A DNA stretch of 64,000 nucleotides from Pseudoroseomonas cervicalis. Lineage in GTDB: Bacteria; Pseudomonadota; Alphaproteobacteria; Acetobacterales; Acetobacteraceae. A program made the position numbers and the translations under genes. The stretch covers positions 3,387,501-3,451,500 of the forward strand of contig NZ_JAUTAJ010000004.1 of assembly GCF_030818485.1 (NCBI RefSeq), given 5' to 3'. Of this stretch, positions 1 to 11,831 are shown one piece after another (position 1 is the stretch's first letter; every line of letters starts with the position of its first letter). The notes beneath the pieces were generated by a model. The model worked only from the letters and a program-made list of their open reading frames with translations, was not told where the DNA came from and made no database searches.

Positions 1-2452
<2,452 letters not shown>

Positions 2453-2553
2453 CTCTCCCATCGCTGTCGGCCTCAAAACCGACACCGCACGCAGCACCAA
2501 TCCGCACTCACACTCACTCACATCACCAAATCAGACACACCATCCGTTCACAC

Positions 2554-2717
2554 CCAAAAAGAAGATCCGGCTTGGTGGCCTGGTGGCCATCGCGGGGTTG
2601 ATACACCCGATCCCATCCCGAACTCGGCCGTGAAACACCCCAGCGCCCATGGTACTTCGCCTCAAGGCGCGGGAGAGTAGGTCGCCGCCAGGCCACCAAG
2701 CCGGACCTTCTTTTTGG
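2554..2717 (+). repeat. Long inverted repeat enclosing 5S rRNA (processing stem, possible terminator)
   Basis: Bases 2554-2583 and 2688-2717 are reverse complements over 30 positions with one G-U-type exception. They extend the normal 5S terminal helix by about 20 bp on each side. Such a stem is the expected substrate for RNase III/E-type excision of 5S. The descending arm ends CTTCTTTTT, so it could also act as a partial terminator, although tRNA-fMet follows only 30 bp later. Confidence 0.75.
2577..2694 (+). rRNA. 5S ribosomal RNA
   Basis: About 118 nt with the conserved internal segments CCCATCCCGAACTCGG and GAGAGTAGGTCGCCGCCAGGCC, and paired 5'/3' ends. It lies about 125 bp after 23S and 54 bp before tRNA-fMet, the usual alphaproteobacterial rrn order. 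Ends are estimated from the terminal helix. Confidence 0.93.
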
Positions 2718-2747
2718 TTTCCACCATGAACGGAACAAACCCACCAC

Positions 2748-2821
<74 letters not shown>

Positions 2822-2925
2822 CCCATCGCCCGAACAGATCAGTCCAAGGCACAGCGCAACCACGCTGTGCCTTTTCGCGCTTGCCCCCAGGCTGTAGACA
2901 GCCAGGAACCAGCCAGGGGATGCGC

Positions 2926-4053
2926 ATGAAGGGCAGCGTCGCAATCATCGGCACCGGCTTCGTGGCCGATCTCTACATGCGCGGGCTGCAGACCTTCCCC
3001 GGCATCACCCTCCTCGCCGCGCATGACATCGATGCCGGCCGGCTGCAGGCCTTCTGCGCCCATTGGAAGGTGCCCGCTGCCGCCACGCTGGAAGAGGTCT
3101 TCGCGGCGAAGCCGGACCTGATCCTCAACCTGACCAACCCGCACGCGCATTACGCCGTCAGCCGCGCCTGCCTGGAGGCGGGCTTCCCCGTCTGGTCGGA
3201 AAAGCCGCTGGCGACCAAGCTCGAGGATGCCGAGACGCTGCACGCCCTGGCCGCCGAGCGCGGCCTGCCGATCGCCTCCGCCCCCTGCAGCCTGCTGGGC
3301 GAGGCGGCGCAGACCGCCTGGCTGGCGCTGCGCCGCGGCCTGATCGGCCAGCCCCGCCTGGCCTATGCCGAGCTGGATGACGGCTTCATCACCCAGGCCC
3401 CCTATCAGCACTGGATCAGCGAATCGGGCGCCCCCTGGCCGGCGCAGGACGAATTCGCGGTCGGCTGCACGCTGGAGCATGCCGGCTACTACCTGACCTG
3501 GCTGATGGCCATGTTCGGCCCGGTGCGCCAGGTCGTCGCCGCCTCGGCCCACACCGCCGGCGTGCCGCTCGCGGATGGCAGCCCGGCGGCGCCGGATTTC
3601 TCGGTGGCCACGCTGTTTTTCGAGTCGGGCATGGTGGCGCGGCTGACCTGCAGCATCGTCGCCAGGCATGATCACGGCCTGCGCATCTTCGGCGATGACG
3701 GCACGCTGGAGCTGAAGGAATGCTGGGCCAATGACGCGCCGGTGCGCATCCGCCGCCGCCTGCGCATCCGCCGGCGCCTGGTGGAACTGCCCTTCACCAG
3801 GCGCTTCCGCATCAAGGGCCCGACCCATCCCAAGACCGGGCGGCGCGGCGCCGCCAGCATGAATTTCGCCCTCGGCCCGGCCGAGCTGCTCGCCGCCATG
3901 GCCGAGGGGCGCAAGCCCGTGCTGGATGCCGATTTCGCCCTGCACCTGACCGAGGTGACGCTGGCCATCCAGGATGCGGGCGACCAGGGCAGCGCCCGCC
4001 CGATCAAGAGCCGCTTCGCCCCCGTCTCCCCGATGCCCTGGGCCGCGGCATGA
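2926..4053 (+). CDS. Gfo/Idh/MocA family oxidoreductase (first of pair)
   Basis: NAD(P)-dependent sugar/inositol-type dehydrogenase of about 375 aa. The N-terminal Rossmann fold shows AIIGTGFVADLYMRG and the family's SEKPLAT motif, whose Lys normally sits near substrate and nicotinamide. The C-terminal half is the alpha/beta substrate domain. I chose ATG 2926 because GGGG at 2916-2919 is correctly spaced; frames starting at 2881 or 2920 are possible but would place the ribosome site badly. The stop overlaps the next start (ATGA), so the two genes are translationally coupled. Substrate cannot be told from sequence. Confidence 0.88.
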   Translation: MKGSVAIIGTGFVADLYMRGLQTFPGITLLAAHDIDAGRLQAFCAHWKVPAAATLEEVFAAKPDLILNLTNPHAHYAVSRACLEAGFPVWSEKPLATKLEDAETLHALAAERGLPIASAPCSLLGEAAQTAWLALRRGLIGQPRLAYAELDDGFITQAPYQHWISESGAPWPAQDEFAVGCTLEHAGYYLTWLMAMFGPVRQVVAASAHTAGVPLADGSPAAPDFSVATLFFESGMVARLTCSIVARHDHGLRIFGDDGTLELKECWANDAPVRIRRRLRIRRRLVELPFTRRFRIKGPTHPKTGRRGAASMNFALGPAELLAAMAEGRKPVLDADFALHLTEVTLAIQDAGDQGSARPIKSRFAPVSPMPWAAA

Positions 4054-5087
4054 GCCCCCGCCCGCTCGGCTTCGGCATCATTGGCACCGGCGGCATGGCC
4101 GCCCGCATGGCGGGCACGCTGCGCGCCCTGCCGGGGGTCAGCCTGCTCGGCGTCGCCTCCAACAGCGGCCGGGCGCCGGATTTCGCGGCGCGTCATGGCA
4201 TCGCCAGCGCGCATGCCTCGGCCGAGTCGCTGCTGGCCCTGCCGGGGCTCGACGCCGTCTATGTCGGCAATGCCAATCGCGACCATGCCGCCGCCATCCT
4301 GGCCGCCGCGCGGGCCGGCAAGGCGGTGCTGTGCGAGAAGCCCTTCGCCCTTGGCCAGGCCGAGGGCGCCCAGGTGCTGGAGGCGGTGCAGCGCGCCGGC
4401 ATCCTGTTCATGGAGGCGATCGCGCCGCCCTTCCTGCCGGCGCATCAGCGCCTGGCCGGGCACGCCACCGGGCGGGACGCGCCGCTGCAGCTGAGTGCCA
4501 GCTTCGGCTACCCCGAGGATGCGGCGCTGCGCCCCGGCCTGTTCGCCGCCGGCGCGCTGCGCGACCGCGGCATCTACCTGCTGGCCCTCGCGCTGCGCCT
4601 CTGCGGCCCGGTGGAGACGCTGCAGGCCGCCCTGCGCCGCGGCCCCGAGGGGCAGGATCGCGAGGCGGCGCTGCTGCTGCGCCACGCCAATGGCTCGCTC
4701 TCCCAGCTCACCGCCTCGCTCGACCGGCTGCTGCCGAATGAGGTGACGCTGGCCGCGCCCGGCGCGCTGTTCCGCCTGCCGGCGCCGATCATGCACCCCG
4801 AGGCGCTGCTGACCCTGCCCGCCCCGCCGCCCGCCGCTCAGGGGGGCGAGGTGCCGGGGCAGGGGCTGAAGGCGAAGCTGCGCCGCTCCCCCCTGCTGCG
4901 CCGGCTGCGCGCCGCCCTGCCGCAGGGCGGGCGGGAGCATCTGCCCTGGGGCGAGGATCCCTATGCCGCCGAGGCCGCGCATTTCGCCGAGCTGCTGCGC
5001 CAGGGGGCGACGCGCAGCCCGATCCTGCCGCCCGAGCTGTCGCTCGACCTGCAGCGGCTGATGGATCAGGCGCTCGAGAGCGGCTGA
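4050..5087 (+). CDS. Gfo/Idh/MocA family oxidoreductase (second of pair)
   Basis: 345 aa. N-terminal dinucleotide-binding motif GFGIIGTGGMAARMAG and family motif CEKPFAL near residue 95. It resembles trans-dihydrodiol/scyllo-inositol-type dehydrogenases in layout. It overlaps the upstream homologue by 4 bp, so the two probably act in one pathway, either on successive steps or as partners. No transporter or kinase lies next to them to reveal the substrate. Confidence 0.86.
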   Translation: MSPRPLGFGIIGTGGMAARMAGTLRALPGVSLLGVASNSGRAPDFAARHGIASAHASAESLLALPGLDAVYVGNANRDHAAAILAAARAGKAVLCEKPFALGQAEGAQVLEAVQRAGILFMEAIAPPFLPAHQRLAGHATGRDAPLQLSASFGYPEDAALRPGLFAAGALRDRGIYLLALALRLCGPVETLQAALRRGPEGQDREAALLLRHANGSLSQLTASLDRLLPNEVTLAAPGALFRLPAPIMHPEALLTLPAPPPAAQGGEVPGQGLKAKLRRSPLLRRLRAALPQGGREHLPWGEDPYAAEAAHFAELLRQGATRSPILPPELSLDLQRLMDQALESG

Positions 5088-5123
5088 AAAACCCCGGCGA
5101 CAAGCTCGTTTCGCGCGTGCAGC

Positions 5124-7928
5124 ATGCCGGGCATGCCGCGTTTCACCGAAGCCGAGCTGATCGCCCTGGTCGCCGCCGCCCGCTCCTCCGCGCGCGGCGA
5201 CCCTTTCGCCAACCCCGCCCTCTCCGTCGCCCTGGCGCTCAGCCGCAAGCTGGATGACGGGGAGGCCAGCCATGCCGAGCTGGCCGGCCTGCTGCGGCAG
5301 CTCGGCCGCGCCGCTTTCCAGGACCGCGCGCGGCGCCTGGCGCATGCGGCCGGCGGCAAGGCCGGGCTCACCGGATCGGACGCGGCGCTGGCCGCCATCG
5401 CCCGCCGCGTCGCCCGGCCCGACCCGGAAGACAGCCCGGTGCCGCTGGCCCGCTACCGCGCCGCCTGCGAACGCATCCGCGCCGCCGCCGTCTTCACCGC
5501 CCACCCGACCTTCAGCCTGCCGCGCGAGACCGGCCAGGCCCTGGCGCAACAGGCCGGCGGCGTGCCGGCGCCGGAGCCGCTGGCGCTGCGCCCGGCGGCG
5601 CCGACGCTGGAACAGGAATTCGAGCAGGCGGCCCAGGCCATCGCCCAGGGCCGCGACGCGCTGGACCGGCTGGCGGCCGCCTTCCTCGGCACCGCGCGGG
5701 CCATCTGGCCGGATCGCTGGACGACGCTGGATCCGCGCCCGGTCATCCTGGCCTCCTGGGTCGGCTATGACACGGATGGCCGCACCGATATCGGCTGGCA
5801 GGACACGCTGCGGCTGCGGCTGCGCATGAAGCGGCTGCAGCTGGCGCGGCTGGAAGCGCAGCTGGCCGACCTGCCGGAGGATTGCACCGCCGGCTTGCGC
5901 GCCCGCCTGGCCGAGGCGCTGGGCGCGGTGGAAGCCCAGATCGCCGCCTGCCCACCGCCCGGCCCGGTGCAGGGCGAGGCCGCCCAGGGCTTCGCCCGCA
6001 CCCTGCTGGAGCGGCGGGAGGCGGCGCTGACCACCCCGGCGCCGCTGCTGGCCCTGTTCCCCGCCGCCATCGCCGCGGCGCCGGAGGAGCAGACGCGGCA
6101 GGCGCTGTGCATCGCCCGGGCCGGGCTGGTGGCGCATGGGCTGTCGCTGGCGCACACCCATGTGCGGCTGAACGCGGCGCAGCTGCACAATGCCGCGCGG
6201 CTGCGCTTCCCGCATCTGGGCAGCGGGCCGGAGGACCCGGCGCGCCGCCGCGCCCTGTTCGCCGCCATCAACACCGCGCTGGAGGAGGCCCAGGCCGAGC
6301 CGGTCGACACCGGCGGGCTGATGGCCGAGCAGGCCTCGGCGGCGCGGCTGATGATGACGGTCGCGCAGATCACCAAGCATATCGATGCCAGCCAGCCGGT
6401 GCGCTTCCTCGTGGCCGAGACGGAGAGCGGCTACACCCTGCTCGCCGCCCTGCTGCTGGCCCGCCTCGCCGGCGTCGAGGACCAGGTCGAGATCTCGCCC
6501 CTGTTCGAGACCGCGGAGGCGCTGGAGCAGCGCGGCGAGCGGGTGGTGGAGGAGGCGCTGCGCAGCCCGCAATGGCGCGCGCATCTGGCGCGCGTCGGGC
6601 GGCTCTGCCTGCAATTCGGCTATTCCGATTCCGGGCGCTATGTCGGCCAGGTCGCCGCCACCCATCTGATCGAGCGGCTGAAGCTGCGCATCGTCGAGCT
6701 GCTGGCCCGCCACGGGCTGACCCAGCTCGAGGTGGTGCTGTTCGACACGCATGGCGAGGGCCTCGGCCGTGGCGGCCATCCGGACGGGCTGGCGGCGCGC
6801 TTCGACTATCTGGACCCGCCGGCGGTGCGCGCCGCCTTCGCCGCGCGCGGCATTCCGGCGCGGCTCGAGACCTCCTTCCAGGGCGGCGATGGCTATCTGC
6901 TGTTCGGCACGCCGGCGCTGGCCCAGGCGACCATCGCGCGCATCGCCGAGCACGCCTTCGCCCCCCTGCCGGCCGGCGAGCCTGACCCGGTCTATGCCGA
7001 GGGCGGTTTCGCCGCCGATCTCTTCGCCGGCGCCCGCGCCGCCTTCGGCGCGCTGGTGGAGGATCCGGGCTATGCCGCGCTGCTCGGCGCCTTCGGCCCG
7101 GCGCTGCTGGACCGCACCGGCTCGCGCCCGGCCAACCGGCAGAGCGATGCGGGCGGCCCCATCGCCATCCGCCACCCGCGCGAGCTGCGCGCCATCCCCA
7201 ACAACGCCGTGCTGCAGCAGCTGGGCTTCCTGGCGAACCTGATGCACGGGCTCGGCCAGGGGGCGCTGCAGGAGCACGACACCTTCGCCGAGTTGCTGCA
7301 GGACAGCCCGCGCTTCGCCAATGCCCTGGCCTTCGCCCGTGCCGGCCTGGCCCTGTCGGATGCGGACGTGCTGCGCGGCTATGTCGCCAGCCTGGATCCC
7401 GGCACCTGGCTGGACCGCGCGGCGCAGAGCCGCCGGCCCGGCCGCGCCGCCGCCCTGCTGGCGGTGGCCCGCGCGCTGGAGGAGCTGGAGCTGGGCGACC
7501 CGGCGCGCGCGGTGCTGCGCCGGCTGAAGGCGGATGACCTGGCGCTGCGCGCCGCCTGGCCGGGCGGCGCGCCGGGCATGAGCGACCGGCTGTTTGCCCT
7601 GCACGCGCTGCGGCTCTGCCTGATCCACCGCATCTGGCTGATCGCGGTGACCGTGCCGGATTTCTCGCCGCGGCACGGGCTGACGCGGGAAGGGCTGGTG
7701 CGGCGCCTGCTGCGGCTGGATGTGGAGGCGGCGGTGGAACTGCTGGAGCAGGTCTTCCCGGCGCAGGACCCGCCCGAGGCGTCGCTGGACTTCGCCGAGC
7801 CGGCCTCACCCCGGCATGGCGGTTATGGCCAGGAGCAGGCGGAGATCATCCGGCCATTGCGCGAACTTTTCGCGCTGGTGCGGGAGGTGTCGGCCGTGGT
7901 CTCGCTGGAATGCGGAGGCTTCGGATAA
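5124..7928 (+). CDS. ppc: Divergent phosphoenolpyruvate carboxylase homologue
   Basis: 934 aa, the usual length for PEP carboxylase (PEP + bicarbonate to oxaloacetate). The catalytic-His motif is intact (FTAHPT, His127) and the tail segment TGSRPANR followed by LRAIPNN is conserved. Other active-site loops are altered. Canonical GGDRDGNP is replaced by VGYDTDGR (213-220), GYSDS-K-D-G by GYSDSGRYVG (499-508), HGRGGS-GRGG by HGEGLGRGG (543-551), and QGE-IR by QGGDGYL (586-592). Several Arg/Lys residues that bind PEP or bicarbonate in characterised enzymes are therefore absent. Family membership is clear; carboxylase activity is doubtful. It starts 36 bp after the oxidoreductase pair. Confidence 0.82.
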   Translation: MPGMPRFTEAELIALVAAARSSARGDPFANPALSVALALSRKLDDGEASHAELAGLLRQLGRAAFQDRARRLAHAAGGKAGLTGSDAALAAIARRVARPDPEDSPVPLARYRAACERIRAAAVFTAHPTFSLPRETGQALAQQAGGVPAPEPLALRPAAPTLEQEFEQAAQAIAQGRDALDRLAAAFLGTARAIWPDRWTTLDPRPVILASWVGYDTDGRTDIGWQDTLRLRLRMKRLQLARLEAQLADLPEDCTAGLRARLAEALGAVEAQIAACPPPGPVQGEAAQGFARTLLERREAALTTPAPLLALFPAAIAAAPEEQTRQALCIARAGLVAHGLSLAHTHVRLNAAQLHNAARLRFPHLGSGPEDPARRRALFAAINTALEEAQAEPVDTGGLMAEQASAARLMMTVAQITKHIDASQPVRFLVAETESGYTLLAALLLARLAGVEDQVEISPLFETAEALEQRGERVVEEALRSPQWRAHLARVGRLCLQFGYSDSGRYVGQVAATHLIERLKLRIVELLARHGLTQLEVVLFDTHGEGLGRGGHPDGLAARFDYLDPPAVRAAFAARGIPARLETSFQGGDGYLLFGTPALAQATIARIAEHAFAPLPAGEPDPVYAEGGFAADLFAGARAAFGALVEDPGYAALLGAFGPALLDRTGSRPANRQSDAGGPIAIRHPRELRAIPNNAVLQQLGFLANLMHGLGQGALQEHDTFAELLQDSPRFANALAFARAGLALSDADVLRGYVASLDPGTWLDRAAQSRRPGRAAALLAVARALEELELGDPARAVLRRLKADDLALRAAWPGGAPGMSDRLFALHALRLCLIHRIWLIAVTVPDFSPRHGLTREGLVRRLLRLDVEAAVELLEQVFPAQDPPEASLDFAEPASPRHGGYGQEQAEIIRPLRELFALVREVSAVVSLECGGFG

Positions 7929-7952
7929 GCCCTTCTTTATTCTGAAGACTTT

Positions 7953-8037
7953 TTTCAGTTTGGCGTCCCGCTTCAGGCCTGAGGCGGGACGCCAAACTGG
8001 CAGAAAGTTTTTTGGTTCTTTTTTTCAAAAAAGAACA
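7953..8037. repeat. Palindromic intergenic repeat, copy A (likely ppc terminator)
   Basis: A perfect hairpin (about 7959-7999, arms TTTGGCGTCCCGC/GCGGGACGCCAAA) is followed by a T-rich second hairpin built on GGTTC-T7 and A6-GAAC (8014-8035). The second part recurs in opposite orientation at 13321-13360 and 13440-13475, so this is a dispersed element. It lies between ppc and the SPFH gene and has the form of an intrinsic terminator. Confidence 0.7.
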
Positions 8038-8071
8038 TCTTCCGCGCTTCATAGGCCGAGGGAGAGAGCGC

Positions 8072-9079
8072 ATGGAGTTCGGAGTGAGCGGCACGCTGAT
8101 CGTGCTGGTGGTGCTGGTGGCGCTGGCCATCCTGACGGCGTTCAAGGGCATCCGCACCGTGCCGCAGGGCGAGTCCTGGACGGTGGAGCGGTTCGGTGCC
8201 TTCACCCACACGCTGCAGCCCGGGCTGAACTTCATCATCCCCTATATCGACACGATCGGCCGCCGGGTGAATGTGCAGGAGACGGTGCTGGACATCCCCG
8301 AGCAGGCGGTGATCACGCGTGACAACGCCAATGTCTCGGTCGATGGCGTGGTCTATTACCGCGTGATGGATCCGGCCAAGGCGGCCTATCAGGTGCAGAA
8401 CCTGACCCAGGCGCTGACGGCGCTGGCGATGACCAATATCCGCGCCATCATCGGCGAGATGGATCTCGATGCCGCGCTGTCCTCGCGCGACAAGATCAAC
8501 ACGCATCTGCTCTCGGTGCTGGATGGCGCGACCGATCCCTGGGGCGCCAAGGTGACGCGCGTCGAGATCCGCAAGATCGAGCCGCCGGCCAACCTGGTGG
8601 CCGCGATGAACACGCAGATGACGGCGGAGCGCGAGCGGCGCGCCATGGTCGCCCGCGCCCAGGGCGAGCGCGAGGCGGCGATCGCCCGCGCCGAGGGCGA
8701 GAAGGCGGCGCAGGTGCTGGAGGCCGAGGGCCGTCTGGAAGCGGCGCGGCGCGATGCCGAGGCGCGCGAGCGGCTGGCCCAGGCCGAGGCCGAGGCGACC
8801 CGCTCGGTGGCCGCAGCGGCGCGGGATGGCGGCGATGCCGCGCTCGGCTACTTCATCGCCGAGCGCTACATCCAGGCCTTCGGCCAGCTGGCGGCGAACC
8901 CCTCCTCCAAGCTGGTGGTGGTGCCGATGGAGGCCTCGGCGCTGGCGGGCGGCATCACCGGCGCGGTGGAGCTGTTCCGCAATGCCGGGGGCGCCGGGCC
9001 TGTCGTGCCGCCGGTGGGCGGCGCGCCGCTGGTGTCGCGGCGGCCCGGCTCGGTGCCGGAGGCCGGGCGCGGCGCATGA
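8072..9079 (+). CDS. SPFH/band-7 membrane protein (QmcA-like)
   Basis: 335 aa. One N-terminal membrane segment (about residues 6-25) precedes an SPFH domain (TVPQGESWTVERFG, VDGVVYYRV). A long Ala/Glu/Arg coiled coil (about 190-265) and a short Pro/Gly tail complete it. Such proteins form large oligomeric cages or microdomains in the inner membrane and are often tied to FtsH or membrane quality control. I chose ATG 8072 because GAGGGAGAGAG lies 4-13 bp upstream; an in-frame start at 8012 would run through the repeat. It overlaps the NfeD gene by 4 bp, the standard partner arrangement. Confidence 0.92.
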   Translation: MEFGVSGTLIVLVVLVALAILTAFKGIRTVPQGESWTVERFGAFTHTLQPGLNFIIPYIDTIGRRVNVQETVLDIPEQAVITRDNANVSVDGVVYYRVMDPAKAAYQVQNLTQALTALAMTNIRAIIGEMDLDAALSSRDKINTHLLSVLDGATDPWGAKVTRVEIRKIEPPANLVAAMNTQMTAERERRAMVARAQGEREAAIARAEGEKAAQVLEAEGRLEAARRDAEARERLAQAEAEATRSVAAAARDGGDAALGYFIAERYIQAFGQLAANPSSKLVVVPMEASALAGGITGAVELFRNAGGAGPVVPPVGGAPLVSRRPGSVPEAGRGA

Positions 9080-9483
9080 TGGAAGGCTGGGCGATCTGGG
9101 TGGTGATCGGGCTGCTCGGCCTCGGGGCCGAGCTGGTGCTGCCCGGCGCCTATCTGGTGTGGGTGGGGGTGGCGGCGCTGGGCACCGGGCTGCTGGTGGC
9201 GGTGGTCGATCCTGGCCTGCCGGCGACGCTGGTGGTGTTCGTGGCGCTGCTGGCGGCCGGCATCGCGCTGGGGCTGAGGCGTTTCCGCCAGCACACCACA
9301 CGGCAGACGCCCAACACGCCGACGTCCGGCCTGGTCGGCCGGCATGGGGTGTGGCTGGGCGCGAGCCGGGTGAGGGTGGGCGATTCCGACTGGCCGGCGC
9401 GGCTGGAGGGCGAGGCCGAGCCCGGCCAGGCGGTGCGCGTGCTGGCCGTCGAGGGCATGACCCTGCTGGTCAAGGCCGACTGA
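9076..9483 (+). CDS. NfeD family protein
   Basis: 135 aa. Two to three hydrophobic segments occupy residues 5-65, followed by a small OB-fold-like domain (GLVGRHGVWLG, VRVLAVEGMTLLVKAD). This is the short NfeD form without the protease domain. NfeD OB domains are known partners of SPFH proteins, and the ATGA overlap with the upstream gene supports a joint membrane complex. Confidence 0.9.
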   Translation: MMEGWAIWVVIGLLGLGAELVLPGAYLVWVGVAALGTGLLVAVVDPGLPATLVVFVALLAAGIALGLRRFRQHTTRQTPNTPTSGLVGRHGVWLGASRVRVGDSDWPARLEGEAEPGQAVRVLAVEGMTLLVKAD

Positions 9484-9567
9484 AGGCGGGGTCCGGGGAG
9501 ATCCTATCTCCCCATATCTTCCCTTTGGGGCGGATGGGGTTTGGGGAAGGCAGAGCCTTCCCCAAGG
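9479..9567. repeat. GGGGTCCGGGG-type palindromic repeat
   Basis: Starts GACTGAAGGCGGGGTCCGGGG, shared with 27093-27113. It includes the hairpin GGGGAGA-tccta-TCTCCCC and a second hairpin, TTGGGGAAGGC/GCCTTCCCCAA (about 9542-9567). The second hairpin lies inside the last codons of xdhB, so the repeat forms the protein's C-terminal tail. Confidence 0.6.
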
Positions 9568-11831
9568 ATTCTTTCCGGTGTGGCCGGCAGATCGAGCTTC
9601 CGTCCTCCCAGCGCATCGCGCAGCGCGTTCCACACGGCGGTGGCAAGCAGCAGCGGCGGCTCGCCCACCGCCTTGGAGCGGAAGATGGTGTTCACCCGTG
9701 CGGGCGCGTCTTCCAGCAGGCGCAGGTTCAGCACCGGCGGCATCTCGCGCGAGCCCGGGATCTTGTAGGTGGAGGGGCCGATGGTGCGCAGCCGGCCGTC
9801 CCGGTCCCAGACCAGTTCCTCGCAGGTGAGCCAGCCCAGGCCCTGGAGGAAGGCGCCCTCGATCTGGCCGCGATCGATGGCGGGGTTCAGGCTGCGGCCG
9901 CAATCCTGCACCAGGTCGGCGCGCAGCACGCGATGCTCGCCGGTCAGGGTGTCGACCAGCACATCGGCGATGGCGGCGCCGTAGGAGAAGTAGAAGAAGG
10001 GATGCCCGCGCATGGCGACCGGGTCCCAGTGGATGTCGGGCGTCCTGTAGAAACCCGTGGCGGAGAGGCTGACGCGCTCCGCCCAGCAGAGCTGCGCCAG
10101 CTCGCCGAATTCCATGCTGTGGTTGCCGGCGGTGACGCGGCCTTCGGCGAAGGTGATGTCCTCGACGGAGATGTTCCAGCGCCGCGCCGCGACCTCGGCC
10201 ATGCGGGCGCGGATGGTGCTGGCGGCGGCGTGGGCGGCCCAGCCATTCAGGTCGCTGCCGGTGCTGGCGGCGGTGGGGGCGGTGTTGGGTACTTCGGCGG
10301 TGGAGGTGCCGGTGATGCGGATGCGCTCCACCTCCACGCCGAAGACATCGGCCACCACCTGCGCCACCTTGATGAACAGGCCCTGGCCCATCTCGGTGCC
10401 GCCATGGTTCAGGCGGATGGAGCCATCGGTGTAGACATGCACCAGCGCGCCGGCCTGGTTCATCGCCATGATGCCGAAGGAGATGCCGAAGGCGAGCACG
10501 AAGCCGCCCAGGCCGCGCCGCAGCGTCGGGTGCGCTGCGTTGAAGGCGTCGATCTCGGCGCGGCGGGCGTTCCAATCGGCGTCCTGCTTCGCCTCCGCCC
10601 AGACGCGGCGGATCAGATCGCCTTCCAGGGGCTGGCCATAGGGTGTCTCGGCGCCGTTCGGCCCGCCGGCGAAGTTCCTTTCGCGCACTTCATCGACGCT
10701 GAGCCCCGTGGCGCGCGCGACACCGAAAAAAACATCCTCCATCAGCAGCGCGCCCTGCGGCCCGCCGAAGCCGCGGAAGGCGGTGTTGCTGACGGTGTTG
10801 GTCTTGCAGGCCAGGCCGGTGATGCGCAGCGCCGGCACGTCATAGGCGTTCAGCGCGTGGGTGACGGCGCGGAAGATGACGCCGCCGGAGAGATCCAGGC
10901 TGTGCCCGCCATCGGCGGCCAGCGTCGCGTCCAGCGCCAGGATGCGCCCCGAGGCGTCGCAGCCGGCGCGCCAGCGATAGAGGAAGGGGTGGCGCTTGCC
11001 GGTGGCCGCCATGTCCGCCTTGCGGGAGAGGCGCAGCTTCACCGGCCGGCCCGTGGCGCGCGCCGCCAGCGCCGTGGCGGCGGCCAGCCAGGAGGCATTG
11101 CTTTCCTTGCCGCCGAAGCCGCCGCCCATGCGCCGGCACTGCACGGTGATGCAGGCGAAATCGCAGCCCAGCACACGGGCGGCGATGTGCTGCACCTCGG
11201 TCGGGTGCTGGGTGGAGGAATGCAGGGCGATCTCGCCATCCTCGCCGGGGATGGCCAGGGCGATCTGCCCCTCCAGATAGAAATGCTCCTGCCCGCCGCA
11301 GCGGAATTCTTCTTCCAGTTGGATGGGGGCGTCGTTCAATGCTGCCGCCCAGTCGCCGCGCTCGATCACCTGGGGCGGCATCAGCAGGGCGTTGGCGGCC
11401 AGCGCGTCCTCGATGGAGAGCACCGGCGGCAGCTGCGTGATCTCGGGCCGCAGCGCGGCGGCGCCGGCCAGCGCCGCGTCGCGCGTGGTGGCGACCACCA
11501 CAGCGAGGGGCTGGCCCCAATGCTCGACACGATCCTCGGCGAACAGCAGCTCCGCCGCCTTGCCGCTGGGAGAAATATCGTTGCGGCCGGGGATGTCGCG
11601 CGGGCCGAGCACGGCCACCACCCCCGGCACCGCCCGCGCCGGCGCCATGTCCAGCGGCGCCAGATGCCCATGCGCCACGGGGGAAAGCGCCAGCGCCGCG
11701 TGCAGCAGGCCCGGCGGCTCGGGCAGATCGTCGGTGAAGCGGGCCTCGCCGGTCGCGTGGCGCAGCGCGCTGTCCTGGCGGAGCGAAGCACCCATGCCGG
11801 TGCGGCTGGGGCGGATCACGGCGTCGGTCAT
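9504..11831 (-). CDS. xdhB: Xanthine dehydrogenase, molybdopterin-binding subunit
   Basis: 775 aa, the normal length for XdhB. It binds the molybdenum cofactor and oxidises hypoxanthine/xanthine to urate. N-terminal (a/b hammerhead) domain with GEARFTDDLPEP, then Moco domains with GGQEHFYLEGQ, RMGGGFGGKE, FRGFGGPQG and the C-terminal segment GEPPLLLATAVWNALRDA containing the usual Glu region. It overlaps xdhA by 4 bp. The last ~15 residues (EGSAFPKPHPPQ...) come from an intergenic-type palindrome and are probably not functional. XdhC, the cofactor-insertion chaperone, is not next to it in this window. Confidence 0.95.
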   Translation of the reverse strand: MTDAVIRPSRTGMGASLRQDSALRHATGEARFTDDLPEPPGLLHAALALSPVAHGHLAPLDMAPARAVPGVVAVLGPRDIPGRNDISPSGKAAELLFAEDRVEHWGQPLAVVVATTRDAALAGAAALRPEITQLPPVLSIEDALAANALLMPPQVIERGDWAAALNDAPIQLEEEFRCGGQEHFYLEGQIALAIPGEDGEIALHSSTQHPTEVQHIAARVLGCDFACITVQCRRMGGGFGGKESNASWLAAATALAARATGRPVKLRLSRKADMAATGKRHPFLYRWRAGCDASGRILALDATLAADGGHSLDLSGGVIFRAVTHALNAYDVPALRITGLACKTNTVSNTAFRGFGGPQGALLMEDVFFGVARATGLSVDEVRERNFAGGPNGAETPYGQPLEGDLIRRVWAEAKQDADWNARRAEIDAFNAAHPTLRRGLGGFVLAFGISFGIMAMNQAGALVHVYTDGSIRLNHGGTEMGQGLFIKVAQVVADVFGVEVERIRITGTSTAEVPNTAPTAASTGSDLNGWAAHAAASTIRARMAEVAARRWNISVEDITFAEGRVTAGNHSMEFGELAQLCWAERVSLSATGFYRTPDIHWDPVAMRGHPFFYFSYGAAIADVLVDTLTGEHRVLRADLVQDCGRSLNPAIDRGQIEGAFLQGLGWLTCEELVWDRDGRLRTIGPSTYKIPGSREMPPVLNLRLLEDAPARVNTIFRSKAVGEPPLLLATAVWNALRDALGGRKLDLPATPERILGEGSAFPKPHPPQREDMGR

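Noticed and set aside
3672..7676. A 1334-codon open frame on the minus strand opposite the oxidoreductase and ppc genes
   Set aside because: It is a GC-rich antisense shadow with Arg/Gly/Gln-rich composition and no domain; the plus-strand genes have clear motifs.
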